Below, one piece after another: positions 34,126 to 46,479 of a stretch of DNA of 64,000 bases. Origin of the DNA: Macrotis lagotis (lineage: Eukaryota > Chordata > Mammalia > Peramelemorphia > Peramelidae); assembly GCF_037893015.1 (NCBI RefSeq), contig NC_133662.1, positions 199,642,550-199,706,549 on the forward strand. Reading direction: 5' to 3'. How positions within the stretch are numbered: the stretch's first letter is position 1; the number at the start of each line of letters is the position of its first letter. The position numbers and the translations under genes were made by a program. The notes under the pieces are model-generated. The model made no database searches and was not told the origin of the DNA. It saw only the letters and a program-made list of their open reading frames with translations.

Positions 34126-35770
34126 TGTCTCACTTAGAAGAATAAATCTGACCTAATACTTTTGACTTACCCACATGACCTCTGCCTGGACAATGATATT
34201 CAATACTTATATGTGTAAAGGAATTTTCCTTTAATGTTCTGGATCTTTATAGTTAGTTACTAGCAAACTAGAAAAAGAAGTTTTAGGTGAATTGGATCTA
34301 GTAGCCAGAGATGGGTTAGGTGTCTGGCTCTGACACCTGCTATCAGTTACATGTTAAAATAGGAATTAAGTTTCCTTAGTTTTTGTGTTAGAAGGGATGT
34401 TTAGGTAAGGAGAAGAATGGGAAATTCTTAGGATAATTATAGTTTCAAGTTCTAGTTTAAGGAAAAGAGTGTGAGTTAGATAAGTATACCAGGAAAAGGA
34501 AAATATGGGAATATTTGGGGAAAAATTCATTTTGGTTAAGGATGTTTGTTTCCTTATTGTAATGAGAGCAAAGGTTAAAATTGCTTATGTTAAACCAGAT
34601 TCTGGGTACTCTTGGAACAAAGATGATTGTTAAATGTATGTGTTACAAGCTTGAGTCAATGTGATCATTCTCATTGAGAGTTTGCTCATGTAGTAAAATA
34701 CTAAGGGAAGTTTGTGTTAAAAGTGAACTATGTGTGTCAATATGGCAATAAGGCAAAATGTAAATTGTAATAAGTTCCAGAATCTCATTGTTTTGTTATG
34801 GAAACATATGTTTTGGTCTGAATAAGATATTAAGTAGTTTCTCTACCAGAAGACAAGGTCTCAAGGAGTCAGAGCTGGAGAGGACTTTTTTGGAACAGAT
34901 TCAGAAGCTGCTGAAGGACATTGGATGCCTCCAAGGGAGAAGAGAAAAGAAGGAGAAGAGAGGAAAGACACTGGACCAGTTCATCTCCACCATCTGTAAC
35001 TTCCCCCTGACTCTGTAAGTGTGACACCTTACTTATGCCCTTCTCCTTATGGAAAGAAGGAAGGGAGTCAGGGTGAAAATGTTCTCCATTTAGAGAGAAA
35101 GAGAGATTATTTCACAGCAGTACCCCTGAATCTGACCTAGACTCTCAGTTCCTGGTTAGAGGTGCACTGTGGCACAGGATTCTGATCCAGAGGAGAGAGA
35201 CACCAGTGGCATGTGAATGAGTCAGTTCAAGGTGACTGTTGTTTATAACTGACTGGCCAGGATATTTCCCTGGGGAGTAGCAAATGTCTGGACATGTCCA
35301 GAAGTGGGGTACATATATTCTGGACTGTACAACTTAGAGATAGGTGGCCTCAGATTCATGTGAGATTAATGATGATACCTGGATCCCTTGTAAATATATG
35401 CAAACTGGGGCATTTGTTAAGGGAAACTGTGATTATGAGTTAGTTTGGAATTTCAAGGAAAGTGCTGAAAAGGCCATTTGCAAGAAAATAACTTAAGGAA
35501 CATCAGTAGGTATATTAGCTATTCTTGGGGTTGATCCAATGGCACAAAATCAGGAATTTAGTTTGATCAATTTTGGATCCAGGAAGACCTTTTCTAAAGA
35601 CATTGGTATAAAAACTTGCAGTGGAAACAGGTGCAGTAACTTTGAAAATGTATTTATTATCATGGTGATTATAGGGCTTATCTAAAAGGTCCTTTGGAAG
35701 TAAGGAGGTGAACTGGGAATTGTTATTTAGACTTAAGGGCCTACTTAGAAATTTGAACAAATCTCATCAA
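34126..35770 (+). other. Interior of the LTR element, right part
   Basis: No env-like landmarks (no CX6CC, no signal or membrane segment pattern) in the frames I could read. The plus frame at 34788-35018 has a charged, glutamate/lysine-rich C-terminal half but no known motif. No function is claimed. Confidence 0.45.
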
Positions 35771-35772
35771 AA

Positions 35773-35787
35773 TAAAAGAGGAGGGAT
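35773..35787 (+). other. Polypurine tract of the LTR element
   Basis: taaaagaggagggat, immediately 5' of the right LTR start TGAGTGG. Placement and composition fit the plus-strand primer of retroviral reverse transcription. Confidence 0.75.
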
Positions 35788-36222
35788 TGAGTGGTATCAA
35801 ATATGAGATTTCTTCAGTAGAATATTATAAATTGGAGAATAATTAACTATGTGTCCCCTCCTCCCTTCACAAAGCAACTTATGGGATATTGGTGAAGAGT
35901 CAACTGACCTCATCTTATCTGTAGAAGTCCTGATGACCATTCAATTCCTGGGGCTGAAGAGATAATCTGGTTTAGGTTTGAATTTATATGCTGTTTTCCT
36001 TGGATTAGTTTACACATCTAGATTGTAAAACCACATTCCTCATTAAGGAGGGTGGGTCAGTGGGGGGAGGGGATGGAGTTAGGATAAATGTGATTCTTGG
36101 GTCTTTTGTTTTTGCCTCAATCTCTAATTGATTGGAGCCTGTTCCTCAAGAAATGAATAAAGCTTTCTCTTCATACCTTGAGAGATCTCCAAAATTTATT
36201 TAAGTGGCATTTGTCCCACACA
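35788..36222 (+). repeat. Right LTR
   Basis: Starts TGAGTGGT, ends CACACA. aataaa at 36156-36161. Collinear with the left LTR. Confidence 0.88.
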
Positions 36223-36560
36223 TAGGGCTATAAAGAAAGGCAAAAGATAGTCACTGCCACCAAGAACTTCACAATCCAATGAAAGAAACAGCTTGGACTA
36301 AGCACAAAGCACAGAACAGTTTGTAAGAAAGATGAGAAGAAAGTCATGATGGTTCTGAAGCCAAGAGGGGGGAAAAAGACCGAATTGTCAGAAATATAAA
36401 AATCTTTCAGAAAGGTTAAACATTGGGAGAAAATATTCTAGATTTGGTTGATTGGCAACCTTAAAAACAGGAATTTCAGTTAAGAGTTAGAATGGAAGAT
36501 GGATTACAAAGGACCAAACAAAGAATTAGGTAATGAATTGAAATAGACACATAGATGTGT
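36223..36560 (+). repeat. Repeat A, continuation beyond the LTR element
   Basis: 'gggctataaagaaaggcaaa', 'gtcactgccaccaagaactt' and 'cacaatccaatgaaagaaac' continue the copy cut at 28634. Confidence 0.55.
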
Positions 36561-37145
36561 CAAAGGCTAGTGGGGGGGTTTTCAGGCAAATCTGAGTCTA
36601 TTTCTTTATCTTTATCAATGCAAGTAAATCAGTGTAGGTAATAAACTTGAAGATGCATTTGAAAATGAGATTCTCCCCTGAAACAAATTCCTAGAAGATG
36701 TGTAGAACAGGATGTGTTCAAAGAAATAAATGGAGTAAAACAAAACCATACACCCTTTTCCTCTTAGCTTGGGTAGTAAAAACTTCTGAAATCTGTAGAT
36801 ATGTAGAGGTAATTTCTAGAGGATGACGTACCCTTGCTTTTCACATATGATGCCCGTGTGACCTTGGGTAAGTCTCCATATTGTATGCACCTTTCCAACC
36901 ATAAATTTCAGAAAAGGTCACTAATGATATTGCCAAGAGGAGTTTCCACACTCTGAAGTTCTCTATACAAATGAAATCACAGGAACAGACAAGCCTAATA
37001 TCAGTGCAGAAAGTAGTATAACATTTAAAATCATTTCCTCCATTTAAATCTACATCAAGATTTCTGGTTCTATTTTCCCCATATTGAATTTTCCCAAATT
37101 GAATATTTTGGAACATTCTTTCTGTATTGGTTAGTATTCTTCAGA
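36561..37145. other. Unassigned sequence
   Basis: No gene or named repeat. A minus-strand frame at 36841-37116 lacks any recognised domain. Confidence 0.35.
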
Positions 37146-37149
37146 CATG

Positions 37150-37920
37150 ACAATCTTAATGATTTTATTGTTTTTTGTTATGTTATTATGCTTCATTTTA
37201 TTTATATATTCCTGAATTCTTAGACATTTAAATTGCTTTTAATTTATTTTTTAATTAGTGCAGTGGTGCCAGTGGTGTGGTTTTAGTTTTACATTTATAT
37301 TTAATGTTGTTATGGACATCTTTAATGAAATATCTTTTTTTTGTTTGTTTATGTCTAATAATATCTTTAGGGCATATTGCTAGAAGAATCGGTAGTTATA
37401 GGGTAATGTTATTGTTGCAAACTTTACTATATAATGCCAAATATTCTATTCTAAAAATGGTCTGCAAGTCTGCAATAAGTCTATCATTTTATCTGCAATA
37501 TGAAGAATATCTTTTTTTTTAGTTTTTATGCCACTTTGATGATTTTGAGATAGTATCTCAACTTCTTTTAGCTTGAATTCACCTAGTAGCCAATTAAACA
37601 TTAAAAAAAATAAAAACACATTTTCATTCCTTCCTTTTGAATAAAATTGTCTATTATTATATTATCCTTTTTCTTACCTAACATTGATTTGGAGTTTCAA
37701 CTGTGAATTTTTAATAGTTCTTTACACATTTTAAGTTCAAGTTGTTAATGATTATATTATCATAAATATTTTTCCAATCTCATATGTTTATTACTTTTAT
37801 GTTGCTTTTGCTGTATGGAATTTAAAAAATTGATAGAAAGAATATTATCTTACCCAATAATTCCTTCCATTTGTTGATTGTGAAAAAATTTTTTCCTGAA
37901 CAACTAAAATAATTTATTGA
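37150..37920 (-). mobile_element. Degraded antisense L1 ORF2 C-terminus / 3' end
   Basis: 'gatagtatctcaacttcttt' (antisense of the EVPPHTH-type block of L1 ORF2), 'atatttttccaatctcatat', 'ttgctgtatggaatttaaaa' and 'taatatctttagggcatatt' fall in antisense L1 order. Very diverged, so older than the L1 copies at 15.9 and 61.3 kb. Confidence 0.5.
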
Positions 37921-37938
37921 ACTTTTACATCTTTTCTC

Positions 37939-37942
<4 letters not shown>

Positions 37943-38001
<59 letters not shown>
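37943..38001. repeat. (GT)n microsatellite
   Basis: About 58 bp of GT. Confidence 0.95.
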
Positions 38002-38002
<1 letters not shown>

Positions 38003-38945
38003 TTATCTCTCAGTTGAATTTCAGTAATACATATGATGTAAGTTATGGCTACAATTTTATTTCTGCCTTATTAAGAACTATTTTCTTAAGATGAAAATTC
38101 ATTTATACATTTTATTTTAAAATAAATTAATAAAACAATGTTCATGGGAAAAGTATGTCTATGCCCATCTCTCTGATGCAAGGCTCCTTCTATAATAATT
38201 GAAAATTGTTTGATGTATATATAGGGGAGGGGATAGGGATGGGTTGAAAAAGAGATGCCTGATCCATCTTTAGACTTTATGACTCTAAATTGATCCTATA
38301 TACATTCACTGTGTTTAAATTGACTACAGTAATTTTCATTTTCTTCAGGGAATGCTGGTCCTAGGATGTTTGCTCCAGTAATATATTGTATAATGAAAGG
38401 AATGCTAATTCCCAAAGCTAAGCTTTATCATACAGAAAAAGACTAAATTGAAATCCAACATGCATCTATTGTCCAAAGATTAACATAGTCATGTTTGGAG
38501 AATCTTGTCCTGAGAGTATTGGTCACCAGGTGATGGATTATTTGGTTTGTTTGTTTGGTTGGTGGTTCTTGATATTTTGGCTACAACAACTCATAAAGAT
38601 AGTTGACTAAGACTGAGAGGGTGAAGAATGACTTGAAGTGAATAACCAAAAAATGAAATAGCTTCTCTCTGAGGAATTGAAATAAATGGAAATTGTTCAT
38701 CATGCTCTTTACTCCTCTATGTCTCTTCCATCTTGTTTCTCCCCCAGGAAGCAGATTTAAAGCAGTATTGTTGCAATTCAACATCCATAAAACCCATAGA
38801 ATATCTTCTGAAGGGAAGAGTCTATTTAATTTTATCTTTGTGTTCCCAACATCTACTACTAGACCTGGCAAAGAATGAGTTTAACAAATTCAAAATCCAT
38901 CTTGATCTGAATACAATCTAATTTTTTTTGACTAATTTCATAAGA
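38002..38945. other. Unassigned sequence
   Basis: Overlapping frames at 38581-38921 on both strands have no recognisable domain. No repeat recognised. Confidence 0.35.
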
Positions 38946-38949
38946 GTCT

Positions 38950-39575
38950 CCTCATACAGTCTGCTTCAATCAAGGATTCCTACTTCCTGTTCCTGGAATG
39001 TAGACTTTCATTTCCAAGCCTACATTTGCATTTGTTATTTGTCATGCAGGTGCACTTCCTCCTCACTTTCCCCTCTTGAAATTAGGTTTTCCTGACCTTC
39101 TAAATTTTTCACTTTGTATATAATTTGCTCTCCAACTCTCCATCCTCTCCAAGATTACTTTGTAAGCAAGTATGTGAATAGCTGTTGTTCAGTCTATCTA
39201 CTTTCTGTGACCATATTTGGAATTTTCTTGGCAAAGATACTGAGGTGGTTTGCTATTTTCTTCTCCAGCTTATTTTACAGATGAAGAAAATGAGGCAAAC
39301 AATGAGAATTCATATAGTAAGTGTTTGAGGTCAAATTTGAACATTATTCTAGGCTCAGAACTCTTTCCACTTTACCATCTAATTGCCCACAAATTGCCCA
39401 CTTATGTGTGTGTGTGTGTGTGTTTATAAAATTTCTTTAACTTTGACTTAGTATATATCACATAGTTCTCTCTCGTAACTTTTCCCATTACTCCTGAAAG
39501 TAAGCTTCTCAAAGGCAAGCATTATTTCACTTCTATCTTTGTACTTCTAGAGCTCAGTGCTTTACCTACTGAACT
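38950..39575 (+). mobile_element. L2 LINE 3' end interrupted by a SINE
   Basis: 'tgttcctggaatgtagactt' (L2 W-N-A block) before the insertion. 'tgaaagtaagcttctcaaag', 'gcaagcattatttcacttct' and 'tagagctcagtgctttacct' after it. Confidence 0.6.
39183..39392 (-). mobile_element. Antisense long-form marsupial SINE
   Basis: 'gttgttcagtctatctactt', 'ggaattttcttggcaaagat', 'ttcttctccagcttatttta', 'gatgaagaaaatgaggcaaa' and 'ttccactttaccatctaatt'. Confidence 0.85.
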
Positions 39576-39652
39576 GAATTGGATTCCATCCCCAGGTGAA
39601 ATCTGAGTCTTTATGAAATTTATAATGGCCTTTATTCACAGTGACTTTTAAT

Positions 39653-39760
39653 ACTGAAAATGTGCATGACCTCAGACACTTAATAATTGCCTAGCTGTGT
39701 GACCTTGGGCAACCCCATTGCCTTAAATTAATAAAATAAAAAAGACTGAAAATATGCAAA
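39653..39760 (+). mobile_element. 5'-truncated SINE with target duplication
   Basis: SINE part 39670-39744: 'cctcagacacttaataattg', 'ctgtgtgaccttgggcaacc', then A-rich tail. Flanked by actgaaaatgtgcatga (39653-39669) and actgaaaatatgcaaa (39745-39760). The duplication shows that truncation happened at insertion, not later. Confidence 0.82.
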
Positions 39761-40499
39761 TATGATCATTTTTATTTTACAAATGAAGAAACACGTCCAG
39801 AAGGGTTAAATACAGAGAAGATAGGTCAGAAAGGATTCTGCTTATCATCAGAGAGGAGGGAAAGGTTGAATTGTTCACATAGATTAGGGAGTGAATACCG
39901 GTCATACAGAATTATATCTAATCCCAGTCTTGGTTTAGCAGTCAATCCAAAATTCATTTTTTTAACCATGTGGTTTGCAGATCAGATACTGCATCCCTGC
40001 AGATGCCATAAAATCCATATCATGAACACCATCAAGTCAAGAACAGCAATTGTTTCCTTAAGGGCCTGGATTTCATTGGTCATGTCCAGATATATAGATG
40101 ACCCTTAAAATGAAAATAGTATTAAACTGATTCTTCTAATAGTCTACGGCACCTCATTATCTCACCTTTCAAAATGATGTCCATTTATTCAGCAAACTTT
40201 ATCTTATTGATATTGTTTTCATTGACTTGATCTTTTATTTGTAGTTCTCTTTTTTAAGTGAAAGTTTCATTTACATGAGTATTAAGCATCAGTGGACATT
40301 AAATGAGTGCTGCTTTGGGTGCTCAGGAACACAACAATTTACCGTACTAAAATTAATTTTAATTATGTCTTCAACTTGGATAATGAACTCTACCAGATGT
40401 TTTTTCAAGAAAGAATTACCATCCTTTATCAGGGGAAGATTGTATTCCAATAGTTTTCTAATTAGTCTCCTTGTCTCAAGTCTCATTTCTCTTTAATCC

Positions 40500-40880
40500 T
40501 TTATACCTACAATTGCTACAGTGATTTTCCTAAAGTGCTATTCTGACCATGTCAATCCCCCTCTCAATAAACTTCAGTGGTTCCCTATTACGTCTAAAAT
40601 CAAATCTGAACTCCTCTATTTAGCAATTAAAACTCTGTGAATCCTCCCTCCAACTTATCTTCCCAACTTTATTACAAATTGCTCCCTTTCAATCTCCCCC
40701 TATGGTCCAATCTGACTGACTGCCTGGCTTTGCTATTCTATATATATATGGCATTCCTTTTCTGTCTTTATGGTTTTCCTTCATACACACATGTTTTCCT
40801 TTTCACCTGAAATTCAATACCTCTTCAGCCCTTCCCCAGGATCCTGTTTCCTTTCCTTCCTCTCTCTCCCTCCTATAGTT
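40500..40880 (+). mobile_element. L2 LINE, coding end
   Basis: 'aatcccc'-flanked 'acttcagtggttccctatta', 'cgtctaaaatcaaatctgaa', 'cctccaacttatcttcccaa' and 'tatggcattccttttctgtc' are in the order of the L2 RT C-terminus. Confidence 0.7.
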
Positions 40881-42305
40881 AGTGCATCTCCCAACAAAAA
40901 GAAATACCTTGAAGATATTTTATATTTTATTTGGATGTTGAGTTTAGAATTCAACCAGGTTGAAGATCATAAGAAACATGGAGATTGAAATATAAAGGAA
41001 AAGAACTTTCAGAAACAAAAGAAATAAAGAGTATGAGACTTGAATAGTTCAATTGTATATGAAAAGACCAGCTAGCAAGTGAAAGACATCAAATATACAT
41101 GGAAACATATACCTGAGAAGTTGCATATTGACTTGGAAAACCACAAATTAATGTTATCTATTTTACAATCACTTTTTTGTATTTTATTGAACAATTTCCA
41201 ATTGCATTTTAATTTGGTTTGGGCTTTTATGGGTAATTTTATGGAAAGTTTGACACCTCTACTCTAGATAAAATTTTGTTTCAATATTTTTAACACCAGT
41301 CATCCATCTATATGACAGGTTCTAGGCGGTATAACTTGGCTGATCATCATAAGTAAAGGTGAAGTCCCAATTGAGAAAAGTCACTTCTGAAACAGGAATA
41401 ATTTTTGAATAAGAGTGACTAGATATCTTCCATTATTGACCCGGAGGTAACAAATCTCTGTGCCAAAACTTTAAGGGAATTTAAGAGGAGAGACTTTTGC
41501 CAAACTGGAGCTAAGAATCATTATCCTAGCTGAAAAGAGTTGTATAATATTCCAACTCAAAAGAGTGCAAGATTGCACAGACAATTCAATAGTTAGAGGT
41601 GGTGAAAGATTGCATCTGTCCACCAAAGATTAAGATCAAGGCTTTAGTTAATTATATCAAAAACTTATAAGGGACCAGAAAATTAAGTAATTTGTCTGAT
41701 CCAGATCAAGAAATAACCTCACTTTAAGAAAGAAATTTACCCAACATAGCCTATTGACGGACATACCCAGTGGTCATCTAAACAACACAGTCCACTCTAT
41801 CAACCTAAATACAGAGAGCCTGGTAGGAAGTCAGTCTAACAGATTAGCAACCAATCTAACTGAATGAAATTCCCTTTGAGGAACCAGCCGAGTTGGATGG
41901 AAGAGTGAATCTCTGATTTATCACTGATTTTTCTACCTCAATAAACCTTGTGAGGACTGTTCAAGAAAGAAAAGATCACAGATAAGATCTCTCTCTCTCT
42001 CCATTTATATTGCACATACACATATACATACATATATGTATACAAAATATATGCATATATGTTTGTTTTAAACATATGTGTGTTTAGATGTGTATAATTG
42101 TGTGTGAGTGTGAAGGATAGTATAGCAGGGAAAGATATTTTTACAGGTTCGTAAAGTTCTGTGAAAAGAAAAAAGCTGTCCACAAAGTAACCTGAGAATC
42201 TTGAGAGTTGTAGTATCTGCTGCTTCAGAGAGTTAGTCAAAGAACTGCATATTTGCATGCATATATGTGTGCATATATTAGTATATAGTATATGTACATA
42301 CCCAT
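40881..42305. other. Mostly unassigned sequence
   Basis: No gene recognised. 42000-42070 and 42245-42300 are TA/CA-rich. The minus-strand frame at 41938-42450 arises from the CT array and low-complexity flanks. Confidence 0.35.
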
Positions 42306-42306
42306 G

Positions 42307-42429
<123 letters not shown>

Positions 42430-42475
42430 TTCTCCCTCCCTCACCCTCACAAAGAAATGGATATATATAGATAGG

Positions 42476-43171
42476 GTGGTTGTCCTTCATCCTTGAAAAG
42501 GGTCAAAATAACACCATGAGTACAATGTGTCTATATATGATCAGATTAATATGAGTTCAGAAGACTATCACAATTAGGGCACAAATAATATGAACATTTA
42601 GTATGGAAATGTCTAAATTTTTGCATCTGAAATTTCTTTTGAGATACTGCAATTCATAGAGAAAAGTGTCTACTTTGATGCAGCCTTGAGTCAATGGCTC
42701 CCATGATTTATAATAGATATTAAAATTCTTCAGAGAGACTTTGAGACTTTTCTTGTATTGGATGCCCCACCCCACCCCAACTTCCATGAGAACACTTCCC
42801 TTGTATGAGTTCTCTGTAAAATAATTCAAATTATTTCTCTAGCATTTGAACAGTATAACCAGCCAATCAGAGTTGTTCTATCTTCATTAAAGTTTGAATG
42901 TTTGGCAGTTTAGCTCGAGAAAGGACCTCAGTGTCTGGCATCTTCTCCTGCCAGGTGATCTTCAGAATCTTCCTAAGACAATTTAAATGGAAGTGATTCA
43001 GTTTCCTGACATAGCGCTCATGTACTGCCAAGGAATCATAAGCATACAACAATGAGGTCAGCATATTGACTCTGTATATCTTCAGGTTGACAGGCACCCT
43101 AATATCTCCTCTTTTTCACATATTCTTTTGTTGTCTTCCAAACACCAAGCTAGCTCTGGCAATATGTGCCA
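42476..43171 (-). mobile_element. Non-L1 LINE fragment: RT C-terminal region and 3' end
   Basis: Minus-strand frame 43097-42867 (76 codons) reads VNMLTSLLYAYDSLAVHERY, then a KLNHFHLNCLRKILKITWQ block and a PDTEVLSRAKLPNIQTL block. This is the widespread LLYGCETW..HxxxLNxFHxxCLRxIL..W.D.IPxTEVL.RA arrangement found after the RT core in several non-LTR clades. The clade is uncertain; it is clearly neither L1 nor L2. Upstream coding continues to 43171 ('caaacaccaagctagctctg'). The 3' end near 42476-42500 ('ggttgtccttcatccttgaa') resembles the tail module of the SINEs at 27.8 and 63.1 kb. Confidence 0.65.
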
Positions 43172-43194
43172 GATATAGATGTAGATATCTAAAC

Positions 43195-43450
43195 TAGATT
43201 ATAAAGTCTTTGAATTCATGAAGTATTTCACTTTTGTCTTTGTATCTGTCTCTAACCAAGTTACTAACATATAGTAGAAATTATTTAGGGGGAGTTGCAG
43301 GGCCATAAGGTTAAAAGACATGCCCAAGATCACACACAGTGTCTGAGTTAGGATTTGAACTCAGGTCCTCCTGACTCCAGGGCCACATGACACTGTGCCA
43401 CTCAGTTGCCCCTACATAGAAGAAACTTAATAAACTCTTAATATTTGTTC
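43195..43450 (+). mobile_element. L2 LINE 3' terminus split by a SINE
   Basis: 'aaagtctttgaattcatgaa', 'cttttgtctttgtatctgtc' and 'actaacatatagtagaaatt', SINE, then 'aacttaataaactcttaata'. Confidence 0.65.
43287..43413 (-). mobile_element. Antisense marsupial SINE nested in L2
   Basis: 'gcagggccataaggttaaaa', 'caagatcacacacagtgtct', 'gatttgaactcaggtcctcc' and 'gtgccactcagttgcccc'. Confidence 0.88.
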
Positions 43451-45285
43451 CAATTCCAAGTCAATACAGTGCTATATTTATTCTATATCTTATCAGAATT
43501 CAATGTTACAACTTTACATATTTGTACTAAATAAGTACAATGAATTATTTTTTCCCCTGAACTTCAAGATGAGGCATGCAAGATTTTCATTCACAGTTGA
43601 AAACAAAATGTATCATAAAAACATTAAGAGCATCATTTTTTTCCCAAAAGTAGCTTCTAAAATCTGCTCTCTAATGCTTATTAGGTACCTGTAGATTTAA
43701 TTTTACTTTTTTTAATTAAACTATCACAAAATATGAATATTTTATTCCATAAATGTAAAATATGATTGTAAAAAAATTACAGGAACAATCATTGTCATCT
43801 ACTTATATATTCAAATAAATGAAAGAGAAAAAAATAAACATGCATACATATGGAAGAAATAGATTAAGTTTGAGAGAGCTAATTGAAATCAAGCTTATGT
43901 CACCATTTCTTATTCTCTTCTATTTTCAAGAATTAGGATTTTATTTTAAATGACCAAATTTTAGATGAATTCAGAATTATTGATAGAATGATCTGTGAAT
44001 ATTGCTCTAATTGTATTTTTCCAGGACAAAATGAATGTGTGAAATGTGTGAAATTGAGCTATCATTTTCAACCAGAAATATTTCTTTCTGGAGTTGAAAA
44101 AAAATTTTAAAATTTAGAAAAATACTGGAATGCTAATCTATCCATTTAACCCTAGTAGTTAATAAACACGAAAGTGAATTTGATATTCTAAATAAGAACT
44201 TTGACAAGACAAGTAACAGAACCAGTGAAGTCAGGTTTCCTAAGTATTTGATTTCTGTCTTCTCACCCTAGGAAAGCATTCAAATGTCTGAGTAAGAGAA
44301 ATATTTAACCATCCTGTTCTGACCTTTGTCACCTAGAATACCCAAAGCAGTTGGTGTTGTCTTGGTAACTGCAATAAATTTCTTCCTTGCAGACTATTGA
44401 GATTTTGATCATAGGATATGAGGCTCATGTGTATTGACCCATTTCTATGAAAATATCCCCTAAAGCCTTTTCAGTACTAATGATTAAAGGATATGCAATG
44501 GGAAAGATGAGATGCTAATAATAAATCAAAACTATTTATCCTAAGAAACCAAATGCTTACATTACTCCAACTTTAATTTCCTTTTCAGATCTATAAGTGG
44601 TACAGAAATTGTTTTAAATACATAAGTATGATTTTTTTGACTTTTTTTCTTATGAGCAATTGAGCAATCAGCAACAAACACAGACATTTTAATATCAAAA
44701 GATGACCACAAACTAGGTTTGGAAAAACAAAACAAATTCTTGTCTTTACAATTTGTTTTTAAGTATGCATTAAATTTCATCTGGAAGTAACAAAATTGCA
44801 CTCTTTGGTTTTCTCTCCTTCTTAACTTTTTGTTTCCTTCTGCTCATTCTTAAATGAATCATTGAGGATTTCTCATCAAATATACTTTACACGATGTTTG
44901 GAAGAGAAGTATGGTTTTGATCACATAGATACAATATAAGTGATTTTACAGAAGAAAACTTAAGGATATGTTTCTTGAGGGAAAAACTATTGCATTTTTA
45001 TCTCTGGATCCCCAGAATGTATACTAGAGCCTAGCCCTAAAGGGATGATTGTTGAATAGAACTGATATGGATCCATAAGTAACCAAGAACTCATACTCCA
45101 GAAAACTTGTTGAAATATCAATGGGCCACTGTTGTCTGGAATAAGCTTCCTTCTTTAATGCTGGGAAAAAATCCTGCTTCTGCTTATTCACTTGACTCTT
45201 AATGGTATGAACTCTAGTCAAAAGATGATACTTCCACTACCTCTTCTAATTTGCAAAGCACCACCTTACCCCATTTCTTTTAACT
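43451..45285. other. Unassigned sequence
   Basis: About 1.8 kb with no gene and no repeat I can name. AT-rich throughout. Small frames (43503-43694, 44562-44801, 45024-45221) have no domain signature. Confidence 0.35.
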
Positions 45286-45289
45286 CCAA

Positions 45290-45530
45290 ATATTTACTTC
45301 AAATTCCAGCTAAAATCTCACCTTGTACGTGAAGTCTTTACTTGTTGCTTTTAAGTCCAGTGCCTTCCCTCTATCGAGCATTTCTAATTTATTCTGTATA
45401 TAGCTCATTTGTACATAGTTGTTTGAATTAGATTATTAGCTCCTTAAGAGCAGAGAATTTCTTTATATTTCCAGTCTTTAGCTCATTGTCTACAACTTAG
45501 TATTCATTTGATTATTGATTGACTGACTTC
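45290..45530 (+). mobile_element. L2 LINE 3' end
   Basis: 'cttcaaattccagctaaaat', 'ttctaatttattctgtatat', 'ttagctccttaagagcagag' and 'ttcatttgattattgattga'. Confidence 0.75.
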
Positions 45531-46479
45531 AGCCCTCCAACTCCAAGGTCTGTACTCCTAGTTTTCATAAAGAACAAACTTCACCTTCCCCAAGATGAGA
45601 CCACATCCCTGGTCATGTTCTCCAGTACTTGATCACTTTTTCTCATTTCTGGGACACAGAGAATAAAAGAAATAGGAATTTATCTTGCTCTCCAGCATAC
45701 TTCCAACTCAGCAACTTCCTCTTTGGAGTTTCCTCCAACCAAATATGACAACCTATCTAGTCAATCTGTAATTTTTTTTCCTCAACCCCAAATCCTACCC
45801 TTATATAGAGGAATATAAATTTACATGCTGAGGTTCCTCAAATCTACTGATCTCCTAATCAATTTTCTCAAATCCTTTGACCTACACAAGGTCCACTTAT
45901 GTAGGACTTTTCTACATACTTTTCTATACACAGGAATGTCATATCTTTTCTCTCACCAGTATTCAAATGTTCTATTTAAATGATCAAGGAATCTCAAATG
46001 CCTCTATCTGACCCAAAGTGCTTTTCCTGTCTTTTTCTTTGTCCCATTATCCCTAAACTGATTCTTCATCCTTAAGGCAACCTCTACTTCAATGCTTCCC
46101 AGGACTATCATTTAGGCCTGTATTTTTTCCCCTTCTTTTCTAATGGTAATTATATAATAAACCTACTCTGCTATATGCTTAATTATCTATGCACAAAATC
46201 CTTCCTCCCTTATTCTGTTGTGTTTTCCTTTCCAAGCATCAAACCAGATTATTGTCATCATCTAACATCTTCACTATCAGTCACAGTGCTGGATGAAGGA
46301 AGTAACAGAACTCTGCTGATTGGATTCACATTTTCCCTAGGATGCCATGGCATTGCTGTCTCCTTGCTTTCTTCTAATTTGCTTAACCTCTTCTCAGCCT
46401 CAACCAAGCCCTTTCTTCTCATCAATGTTAACCATGCTACTTGTGCCCTTGATTTTATCAGATCCCATTTCCAATAGTA

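Larger units (their letters stand above)
28635..36222 (+). mobile_element. Two-LTR endogenous retrovirus-like element (gamma-type primer site), coding genes not recognisable
   Basis: Two direct repeats of about 435 bp (28635-29070 and 35788-36222) bound about 6.7 kb. A proline-type primer-binding site follows the left LTR and a purine run precedes the right one. This is the layout of an integrated class I (gamma-like) endogenous retrovirus on the plus strand. In the interior I find no gag, protease, RT (no YxDD-like context), integrase or env landmark, and the longest frames are under 130 codons. It is either decayed beyond reading or a non-autonomous derivative. Later insertions are a SINE (32735-32870), an antisense solo LTR (33592-34120) and a GA array (30174-30259). 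Confidence 0.82.

Noticed and set aside
34788..35018. Possible env or accessory frame near the right LTR
   Set aside because: No signal peptide, membrane span, CX6CC or other retroviral motif; charged low-complexity C-terminus only.
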